From: Firmicutes bacterium UBA3910
GTDB taxonomy: Bacteria; Bacillota; Limnochordia; Darwinibacteriales; Darwinibacteriaceae
Direction: 5' to 3'
Length of the DNA: 34,214 nt
NCBI GenBank assembly: GCA_002391465.1
Contig: DGFC01000128.1
Coordinates: 700 to 34,913, forward strand
Made by a program: the position numbers and the translations under genes
In this document: positions 26,401 to 32,901 of the stretch, piece by piece
Position numbering within the stretch: position 1 is the stretch's first letter
How the letters are laid out: every line of letters begins with the position of its first letter
The notes under the pieces: generated by a model
The model's database searches: none
The model's input: only the letters and a program-made list of their open reading frames with translations
What the model was told of the DNA's origin: nothing

Positions 26401-27957
26401 CAAACGGTTGTTGTAACGACGGATTATATCAAGGTTGATGGAGGAGATGTTGTGTACGATACGAACAGGGCCAAGGCCCAGGTGGAGCTGAAAGCCCAAG
26501 ACATGGGAGCGGCGGTGAAGATTCCCGGCTACGGCAATCCGCTGCGCGATTACAAGCTGGGAGCAGACCCCTACGCCATTGTTTACGATGGCAGGGTTTA
26601 CGTCTACCTGTCCAGCGATGAGTTTATGTTTGACAGCGACGGAGCATTGATTGAGAACGATTTTAGACAGCTCAATCGGGTCTTTGTTATGTCGTCTGAC
26701 GATCTGATGAACTGGACGGACCACGGCGCAATTCCGGTGGCAGGCATCCACGGTGCCAACCAGGGTAAAGGTATCGCCAAATGGGCCGGCGGTTCCTGGG
26801 CTCCGGCAGCGGCACACAAAAAGATCGATGGTAAGGATAAATTCTTCCTTTACTTCTCCAACAGTGCCGGTTCCATCGGCGTACTGACGGCAGACACTCC
26901 CATTGGTCCTTGGGAAGATCCTTTGGGCCGGGCTCTGATTACCCATAGCACACCGGGAGTTGCCGGTGTGGTCTGGCTCTTTGACCCGGCAGTCTTGGTG
27001 GATGACGATGGCACCGCCTACCTCTACTTTGGCGGCGGATTACCCGGTAACAGCCAAGAGCAGATTGCCAGCCCGAAAACGGCTCGCGTCATTCAGCTGG
27101 GCGAAGACATGATCAGCACAGTGGGCGAAGCGGTAATGATTGATGCCCCGTACATGTTCGAAAGCTCGGGCATCCATAAATACAACGGCAAGTACTATTA
27201 CTCTTACTGCACCAACTTCGGCACCAGGCCGGCAGGTGAAGATGTACCGCCTACAGGCGAAATTGCCTACATGCTCAGCGATAACCCCATGGGGCCCTTT
27301 GAGTATGTGACGACAGTTTTGAAGAATCCCCACCACTATTTCGGTGTGGGTGGGAACAACCACCATGCCATCTTTGAGTTCAATGGCGAGTGGTACATCG
27401 TCTACCATGCCCAAACGGTTGCCCAGGCAGCCTTCGGCGCCGGCAGGGGCTATCGTTCACCTCACCTGAACAGGGTGGAGTTTGATGATAACGGTTTGAT
27501 GCGGGACATTATCGGTACCCGGGAAGGTGTTGCCCAGATCAAGAACCTTGATCCGTACGAGCGCACCGAAGCGGAAACGATCGCCTGGCAGAAGGGTATT
27601 GCCACAGAGATTTGCAGTGCGCCGGGAGCATACGTTGCGAGTCTCAACATGCATGTAACCAACATTGATGACGGCGATTGGATTGCCGTATCCAACGCGG
27701 ATTTTGGCCAGGTTGGACCTACCACCTTTATGGCCAACGTGGCAGCCGTTAATGGTGGTACCATTGAGATTCGCCTGGACAGCCCAGACGGCGAGCTCAT
27801 CGGCACGCTGGAAGTGACCCCAACCGGCGGCGAACAAGAGTGGAAACTGATGGAGTGCGATGTGAAACAGGTCACGGGCGTACACAATATCTTCTTCCTA
27901 TTTAAGGGCGAAGCCCAGGCCGATCTGTTCAACTTCGATTACTGGCAGTTTAAATAG
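23488..27957 (+). CDS. Secreted double-GH43 multimodular arabinoxylan-degrading protein with inserted CBMs and cohesin-like domain
   Basis: 1489 residues. Order: signal peptide 1-28; GH43 propeller 30-320 (Asp41, Asp151, Glu208); two CBM4/9/22-like modules about 352-508 and 511-655; the C-terminal beta-sandwich belonging to the first GH43 about 665-860; a cohesin-like domain about 865-1005; a second GH43 of a different type about 1010-1350 (Asp1027 in GADPYAIV, Asp1166 in FDPAVLVDDDG, Glu1225 in FESSGIHK); and a CBM6-like module about 1355-1489. Both catalytic triads are intact, so two activities (for example xylosidase and arabinofuranosidase) on one chain are likely. ATG 23488 follows AAGGAGG by 7 bases; the frame also extends to 23455. 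No S-layer domain or sortase motif is visible, so how it is retained is unclear. Confidence 0.9.
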   Translation: MLRKSVRFLLLLSLVFLSLGVWGNATAGEAHSPVMWADVPDPSVIRVGDTYYMTSTTMHMNPGVPIMKSQDLVNWEIVNYVYDVLDADDRLALTGGENDYGRGSWASSLRYHDGTFYVAFSSQTLGKTYVFQTTDVERGPWRRSSFYFTHDMSLLFDEGRVFLVHGSNDIRLIELTEDARAVKPGGINQVIIPNASSLLGENMIVSAEGAHIHKIDGRYYIFLIAWPAGGMRTQLCFRADEITGPYEGRVVFANAGIAQGGLVDTPNGDWFALLFGDRGAVGRIPYLIPVTWEDGWPVFGGEPGELAPNLGIQIVKSDEFNQKGERPGAYHTVIGNRVTYVQADPPAGAGKELLSNGGFENGLTAWRGSESASISISNEVFFSGGSALKITDRESAQAGAEQYLGEELKPNRRYKFSARVRYDDPAAPANRNFSIFLHADGWKDPRAITNRRVAKGDWVLLEGYITLSTSEIVSGAKISIAPSWSRGLVPERDLMDFYIDDVSIIDTTIPELAVNGSFENGLTGWSAYNNAQLTVTDQIAASGLSSLQVTGLGAVQDMAGRIEPGREYRVSAQIRYDQPSAPAVQSFNIYFQDGELKDSIGSGTLAKGQWGALEGIISIPAEMELVKPRLVVAAAQTGGDGLFEFYIDEFSCLDVTKIEQTVSGENDYNGSNLGLEWQWNHNPDNRYWSLLARPGYLRLTTGSLSTSLLDARNTLTQRTFGPQSAAGVKLDVSNLKPGDYAGLGLLQENYAFVGVTMVGKEKSIVLVQGNSESAAELAAVPLGQDEVFFKVECDFAQQRDQARFYYSLDGFNWQAVGGAFRMSYTIPHFMGYRFALFNFATLDTGGYVDFDYFRVSDRLTGAYSPAHILTASLLEEVTVPGTPAAVVNIPVYLESLPAAEYTGITASFTIPDRLTVTGVEFNEAAITGDCSYTWQDGQLVLQVTGPEVGFQADTGLFAELKLKAAGFIPVDQTVVVTTDYIKVDGGDVVYDTNRAKAQVELKAQDMGAAVKIPGYGNPLRDYKLGADPYAIVYDGRVYVYLSSDEFMFDSDGALIENDFRQLNRVFVMSSDDLMNWTDHGAIPVAGIHGANQGKGIAKWAGGSWAPAAAHKKIDGKDKFFLYFSNSAGSIGVLTADTPIGPWEDPLGRALITHSTPGVAGVVWLFDPAVLVDDDGTAYLYFGGGLPGNSQEQIASPKTARVIQLGEDMISTVGEAVMIDAPYMFESSGIHKYNGKYYYSYCTNFGTRPAGEDVPPTGEIAYMLSDNPMGPFEYVTTVLKNPHHYFGVGGNNHHAIFEFNGEWYIVYHAQTVAQAAFGAGRGYRSPHLNRVEFDDNGLMRDIIGTREGVAQIKNLDPYERTEAETIAWQKGIATEICSAPGAYVASLNMHVTNIDDGDWIAVSNADFGQVGPTTFMANVAAVNGGTIEIRLDSPDGELIGTLEVTPTGGEQEWKLMECDVKQVTGVHNIFFLFKGEAQADLFNFDYWQFK
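24541..25455 (+). repeat. Tandem pair of CBM4/9/22-like modules within the double-GH43 gene
   Basis: Two diverged copies share the opening NGGFENGLTAW / NGSFENGLTGW, the middle YKFSARVRYD / YRVSAQIRYD and the ending DFYIDDVS / EFYIDEFS. They arose by module duplication. The paralogous gene at 13073 has no such insert at the equivalent point. Confidence 0.85.
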
Positions 27958-27996
27958 GGAGCGATAATTTTAGATCTCAAGGAGGTATGGTCGTTG

Positions 27997-29760
27997 ATGA
28001 AAAAGACAAAAGGATTTGCGCGGTTCACGCTGATCTTGACCCTGATGTTCATGCTCGGGTCTTCCAGCGTACTGGCTGACGTTTCCAAACAGCCCAGTCT
28101 AAAAGAAATCTATAAGGACTACTTTGACCTTGGTGTGGCTGTTAACAACAGAACGCTGGTTACCCATGCTGAAATCATTAAGCACCATTTTAACAGCATC
28201 ACTGCGGAGAATGAAATGAAACCGGAAGCGCTGCAGCGCACTGCCCGGAACTTCGATTTCTCATCTGCTGACAGAATGGTGGAATTTGCCCAGGAGAACG
28301 GCATGAAGGTGCGCGGTCATACCCTAGTCTGGCATGCCCAGACACGGGATTGGTTTTGGCGCGATGGCCGTAACCAGTTGATTTACGAAAAGGATGAGAT
28401 CACAGCTGAAGATCGTGCACTGGTCCAGCGCCGTCTGGAAGACCACATTGAGGGTGTTATGAGTCACTTTGGGGATGCTGTCTACGCCTGGGACGTAGTT
28501 AACGAAGCGGTGTCCGACGGTGGAACTATCCATAGGCCAGATTCGCCCTGGTACATGATTCTGGGCGATGAATTCATGAAGATTGCCTTCCGTAAGGCGC
28601 ACGAAGTGAACCCAAATATTATCCTGTTTTACAACGACTACAACTCCGATCACGGTTACAAACGGGGACGCACCCTGCAGATGCTGCAGGAGCTGCTGGA
28701 TGAAGGGGTTCCCATCCATGGTATGGGTCTCCAGGGCCACTGGAGCGTTGACGGGCTCACTATCGCAGAGATCGAACGGTCCATCCGTATGTACGCAGAC
28801 CTGGGCCTTGAGATTCACATTACCGAAATGGATGTGGGTATGACCGGGTTTACTGAAGAGGAACAGGCTGAACGCTATAGGCAGCTGTTTGAGATGTTCA
28901 AACGGAACAGCGATGTTATTACCAGCGTAACGCTCTGGGGAGTTTCCGACGATGCTTCCTGGCGCGGAGATGAGAATCCGCTGCTCTTTGGCAGAGACCA
29001 CCAGCCTAAGCCCGCCTTTTGGGCGATCGTAGACACTGACAAACCCTGGTATGTGAATAAGGCGGAGTACACGAAGGCGGCGGTGCTCAAAGACAGCACC
29101 GGTCAGGCAGTGGGTGAATTAATGCCCGGTACCTTCAACCTGGCCGATCTGGATTTCGATCTGGCAGAAGTGACCGCCCTTGAGCTGGAAAAGGGACACT
29201 TAATCAGCTTCTACGCTGAAGAAAACGCCCAAGGCGATGCAGTGCACTTTGTCAGCACCAAAGACTTCGATGGCGCAGCGGTTGCGGCCCAGACCAAATC
29301 CCTTGTGGTGCGGGCGGTCCAGGCGGATAACATTGCCCTGAACAAGCCGGCCGATGCTAATTTCTTGGCTGACAGGGCAGGTCGGGCTGTGGACGGTGAA
29401 CCGGTGAGCAGCTGGGCCCCCAACGCTGAGCCTCCCTATTGGATCTCGATTGATCTGGAAGGCACCTATCTTTTGAGTCGCTGGGCAGTGAGACTGCAGG
29501 GCACGAGCGTTTTGGCGGGTCAGGTGGAGGAAAGCCCCCTGAACGCTGCCGACTTTGCGCTGCAGGTGAGCCTGGATGGTGAGAACTGGCAGGATGTGGA
29601 CGTCGTGGAAGGCAACATCAAGAGTGTTTATGATAAGGATCTGAATTTGGTGGAGGCGCGCTATGTGCGGTTGTACGTGACCAAACCAACCTCACTGGAC
29701 CACAATCAGCGCCTAGGTGTGCACGAACTTGAAATTTACGGCACTCCCCTAGCAGACTAA
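27997..29760 (+). CDS. Secreted GH10 xylanase with beta/gamma-crystallin-like and F5/8-type C-terminal modules
   Basis: Extracellular endoxylanase of 587 residues. Signal peptide about 1-27 (core FTLILTLMFMLGSS, cleavage near VLA-D). The GH10 barrel spans about 32-355, with AENEMK, acid/base Glu170 in WDVVNEAVSD, LQGHWS, nucleophile Glu277 in HITEMDVG and both tryptophans in LWGVSDDASW, so the active site is complete. A module of about 80 residues with beta/gamma-crystallin-like pattern follows (ALELEKGHLISFYAEENAQG), then an F5/8 type C domain to the end (RAGRAVDGEPVSSW, ARYVRLYV). The C-terminal half matches that of the protein at 19957, while the barrel is closest to that at 18779, a mosaic relationship. 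ATG 27997 or TTG 27994 may be the start; AAGGAGGT upstream fits both. Confidence 0.93.
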   Translation: MKKTKGFARFTLILTLMFMLGSSSVLADVSKQPSLKEIYKDYFDLGVAVNNRTLVTHAEIIKHHFNSITAENEMKPEALQRTARNFDFSSADRMVEFAQENGMKVRGHTLVWHAQTRDWFWRDGRNQLIYEKDEITAEDRALVQRRLEDHIEGVMSHFGDAVYAWDVVNEAVSDGGTIHRPDSPWYMILGDEFMKIAFRKAHEVNPNIILFYNDYNSDHGYKRGRTLQMLQELLDEGVPIHGMGLQGHWSVDGLTIAEIERSIRMYADLGLEIHITEMDVGMTGFTEEEQAERYRQLFEMFKRNSDVITSVTLWGVSDDASWRGDENPLLFGRDHQPKPAFWAIVDTDKPWYVNKAEYTKAAVLKDSTGQAVGELMPGTFNLADLDFDLAEVTALELEKGHLISFYAEENAQGDAVHFVSTKDFDGAAVAAQTKSLVVRAVQADNIALNKPADANFLADRAGRAVDGEPVSSWAPNAEPPYWISIDLEGTYLLSRWAVRLQGTSVLAGQVEESPLNAADFALQVSLDGENWQDVDVVEGNIKSVYDKDLNLVEARYVRLYVTKPTSLDHNQRLGVHELEIYGTPLAD

Positions 29761-29797
29761 ACGGCCGGGGATGGAGCGGGAGAGGAAGGTAGAGCTT

Positions 29798-31714
29798 ATG
29801 ACAAATGAACGGGATTTAACAGCAATCCTACCGGACGGCAGTACCTTTGACTTTTGGGAAGTGGAGCAGGTTTTCGAGCGGGAGATTCATGTCAACAACG
29901 GACATCCCGCAGCTTCAGATGACAATGACGGCAGCATTGAACGTCCCTTGAAAACTATTAACGCGGCCGCCCAGATCGCCACTCCCGGCACCAGAGTACT
30001 CATTCATGCAGGAGTTTATCGCGAAACGGTTCAGCCCGCCCAAGGCGGGCTGGGCCCCGATAAAATGATCAGCTACGAAGCGTACCAAGGGCAGGAAGTG
30101 GTCGTTAAAGCTTCAGTGGAAGTGAACGAGTTTAAGCCCAGTGAAGGCTGGCGTTTGACACGTAGGTGGGGGCAAAAGCCTCCGGAAGGGATCAAGATCT
30201 GGGAGATCGAACTCAATCCGGAGGATTTCAAAGGCTACAACCCCTTCTGCGCGGTGAACATTCTCCATGACAGGCTCTTTATTGAGTACGACAAGACGGA
30301 CATGACGCCCTATCTCAACAGGCGGGGTATGGTCTTTGTGGATGGAAGGCCCATGCAGCAAGTACCCCTCTATTACATGTTGGGCGAACAGGACAACACT
30401 TACTGGGTGGAGGCAAACGGCCAGAAGGTGCACATTCGCCTCGCTGGCGATGCAGACCCGACGGACCATGTGATTGAACTGACCAACCGGGAGCAGTGTT
30501 TTGCCCCCAAAGAACCCTTTTTGTCCTACATTAAGGTTAAGGGTTTAACCCTGGCCCATGCGGCCACCGGTGCACCGGTTCCCCAGCGGGGAGCCCTTTC
30601 CTGCTACCGCGGCCACCACTGGATCATTGAAGATTGCACCATCGATTGGGCTAACGGGGTGGGAATTGACTGCGGTAACGAATGCTGGCACCATACGCCC
30701 ATTGAGGGACAGATTATCGGTCATACCATTATCCGACGGAACACGATCAAAAACGTTGGTGTATGCGGTATCGCTGGCATGTTTGTGAGCAATATGCTCG
30801 TGGAAGACAATTTGATTGTTGGTACCGGCTGGCAGCGGATGGAGCTTTCCTGGGAAGCAGGGGGCGTCAAATTCCACAACTCAGTCAACTCCCTAATCAG
30901 ACGCAACGTGATTAAGGAATGCTACGGCTGCGACGCCATCTGGCTCGATGTGGGCAATGAGAACAACCGGATTACGTCTAACCTGTTGTTGGACGGTATT
31001 GACTCCAGGGAGCATATCTTCATGGAGTGCACCCGGGACAAGGAGAACTTGATCGACAACAACATTATCTGGAATGTGGAGGGCCGCTATGATCGCAGCG
31101 CCATTCCCGCCGAACCCGGTTCTTCCGGTTGGTATAAGACTCTGGATCTGGAGATCAAGAACGGTTACGGTATCTACGTGGAAGGAACAGATCGTCTCCG
31201 GATTTCAAACAACCTGATTGGTAAGTGCCATAAGGCAGGTTTTTACGGCAAAGTGGTGGCGTTTCGTATTGACAGAAAACGGGGCGGCACGTTTAGGGAC
31301 AACAAGTTTTACAACAATATCTTTTATGACTGCGGTGATGCTGCCATCGTGATGCTCAATGAGCACAACGAAGCGGAGGGCAATGTGTACAGCAAGATGC
31401 CCGGTGGTTTTCTCCGGGTGAAATACCCTGAACCGGAGATGTGCCTCGATCTTGATACTTGGCAGGAGTTCTTTGGCTTTGACCTAACTGGAGTGACGGC
31501 GGATCTATCCATCGAGGTCAACAGTGATGACTTGACCATGACTATCACGGCGGCAGAACAGCTGCCTGAGGTTGCCGCTGACGGGAAGGTGAAAACGGAC
31601 TATTTCGCCAATCCCGTAACGGCAGAAACAAGGATTGCGGGGCCCTTCGCTGAAATAGGTAAAGGTACCATTGTGGTAAACATAGATCCCAGGCGGATCA
31701 ACAAGGAGGGATAA
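29798..31714 (+). CDS. GH120 beta-xylosidase, cytoplasmic
   Basis: Releases xylose from xylo-oligosaccharides by a retaining mechanism. The fold is a right-handed parallel beta-helix: repeated N-x-I and N-x-L turns such as IIRRNTIKN, LVEDNLIVG and LIRRNVIKE run through the middle. From ATG 29798 the protein has 638 residues, the same as XylC of Thermoanaerobacterium saccharolyticum, the founding GH120 member. Candidate nucleophile Asp384 in AIWLDVGN and acid/base Glu410 in IFMECTRD fit Asp382 and Glu405 of XylC (as I recall them). The frame also begins at 29771, but AGAGGAAGGT lies 7 bases before 29798 and not before 29771. No signal peptide. It starts 37 bases after the GH10 gene and ends one base before the esterase ATG. 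Confidence 0.88.
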   Translation: MTNERDLTAILPDGSTFDFWEVEQVFEREIHVNNGHPAASDDNDGSIERPLKTINAAAQIATPGTRVLIHAGVYRETVQPAQGGLGPDKMISYEAYQGQEVVVKASVEVNEFKPSEGWRLTRRWGQKPPEGIKIWEIELNPEDFKGYNPFCAVNILHDRLFIEYDKTDMTPYLNRRGMVFVDGRPMQQVPLYYMLGEQDNTYWVEANGQKVHIRLAGDADPTDHVIELTNREQCFAPKEPFLSYIKVKGLTLAHAATGAPVPQRGALSCYRGHHWIIEDCTIDWANGVGIDCGNECWHHTPIEGQIIGHTIIRRNTIKNVGVCGIAGMFVSNMLVEDNLIVGTGWQRMELSWEAGGVKFHNSVNSLIRRNVIKECYGCDAIWLDVGNENNRITSNLLLDGIDSREHIFMECTRDKENLIDNNIIWNVEGRYDRSAIPAEPGSSGWYKTLDLEIKNGYGIYVEGTDRLRISNNLIGKCHKAGFYGKVVAFRIDRKRGGTFRDNKFYNNIFYDCGDAAIVMLNEHNEAEGNVYSKMPGGFLRVKYPEPEMCLDLDTWQEFFGFDLTGVTADLSIEVNSDDLTMTITAAEQLPEVAADGKVKTDYFANPVTAETRIAGPFAEIGKGTIVVNIDPRRINKEG

Positions 31715-31715
31715 G

Positions 31716-32885
31716 ATGAAAAAGATCAGCTGTCTGCTGATGCTTGTCGTGTTGGTACTGGGAGTTTCGTCTATCGCTCTGGCGAATGCAGTGGAAAGTG
31801 GGGGAGAACAGGTGACAATCGAGTTAGGGCACATACCGGAAGACTACCGTAAACCTCTGAAAGAGGTGGGCCAGATTGGCCGCTTAGTGCAGGTTTACTA
31901 CGATGTCTACAATTACATTAACGAGGACCGTCAGCTTGTCTCCAACCAGAACATCAGCCCGGAAGAAGCGGGGCGCGAAGTGGTTACAGGTGACCCAATC
32001 GAGAAACGGTTCCAGATCTATCTACCTCCAGGCTACCGTGATGAGGATAAGGAGACTAAATACGACGTACTCTATCTGCTCCATGGGGTAGGCGGTACAA
32101 GCTACGAATGGCCTAACGGCGCCACCTATCTGGGTACCTACGTGATCTGCAACCTTCTGGATCACCTGATCCTGAATGGCGAAATCGAACCGGTAATCGT
32201 GGTGTTCCCCGAGGGCAGAAGCTCACACGATTGGAAAGACACATCTTTCTCAGCGGATAAGACCAATATCCTTGGCTTTTACTACTTGGACTACGAGCTG
32301 AGATACGATCTGATTCCCTACGTTGAGGCTAATTTCAATACAAAAGCGGATATCAGCGACAGGTCACCGGAAGGCATTGCCAAGAACCGTAAGCACCGGG
32401 CAATTGGCGGGCTTTCCATGGGCGGTATGCAGACCTTGAACCTGATTATCGGCGGGTACAGAAGTGACTTCGGTTCCTTCGCAGGGGCACCGGGGAATCC
32501 CGGTAATGGGCTAGCCGGCACTGTTAAAGCACCGGGCATGCTCGATCTTTTTGCCCATGTGGCTTCCTTCTCGCCCGCACCCACCTCAAGCGATGGGCGG
32601 ACATTGGGTGAGAGCATTGCCGCCTCGCCTTACAAAATCGATCTGCTCTACTTAACCTGTGGCGATGCAGACGGCACCTCGTTACACGCCTACAACTCTG
32701 CCATCGACGGGCTGCGGGAGACGGCGGGGGATAAGATCGGCGCCTTTTATCAGGTGACGATGGAACGCCGTGGACATGACTTCAGTGTCTGGAACAACGG
32801 AGCTTACAACTTCCTTCGGCTCAGCTTCGGTAGGACTCCGGCTGACCCGGCAGACATTGCCATAACTTTGGAATACTCCAGATAG
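31716..32885 (+). CDS. Secreted CE1-like carbohydrate esterase (feruloyl/acetyl xylan esterase type)
   Basis: Predicted to remove ester-linked feruloyl or acetyl groups from xylan outside the cell; 389 residues. Signal peptide about 1-24 (core LLMLVVLVLGVSSIALA, cleavage ALA-N). The alpha/beta-hydrolase domain shows the oxyanion region VLYLLHGVGGTSYEW, the nucleophile elbow GGLSMGG with Ser234, a candidate acid Asp in LTCGDADG and His354 in RRGHDFSVW. This is the putative-esterase/Fae-XynZ-like arrangement seen in CE1. The region before residue 95 is an N-terminal extension with no family I recognise. ATG 31716 follows AAGGAGGG and lies one base after the GH120 stop, so the two are translationally coupled. 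Ferulic versus acetyl specificity cannot be read from sequence. Confidence 0.88.
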   Translation: MKKISCLLMLVVLVLGVSSIALANAVESGGEQVTIELGHIPEDYRKPLKEVGQIGRLVQVYYDVYNYINEDRQLVSNQNISPEEAGREVVTGDPIEKRFQIYLPPGYRDEDKETKYDVLYLLHGVGGTSYEWPNGATYLGTYVICNLLDHLILNGEIEPVIVVFPEGRSSHDWKDTSFSADKTNILGFYYLDYELRYDLIPYVEANFNTKADISDRSPEGIAKNRKHRAIGGLSMGGMQTLNLIIGGYRSDFGSFAGAPGNPGNGLAGTVKAPGMLDLFAHVASFSPAPTSSDGRTLGESIAASPYKIDLLYLTCGDADGTSLHAYNSAIDGLRETAGDKIGAFYQVTMERRGHDFSVWNNGAYNFLRLSFGRTPADPADIAITLEYSR

Positions 32886-32901
32886 AAGGGATGGGAAAGA
32901 G

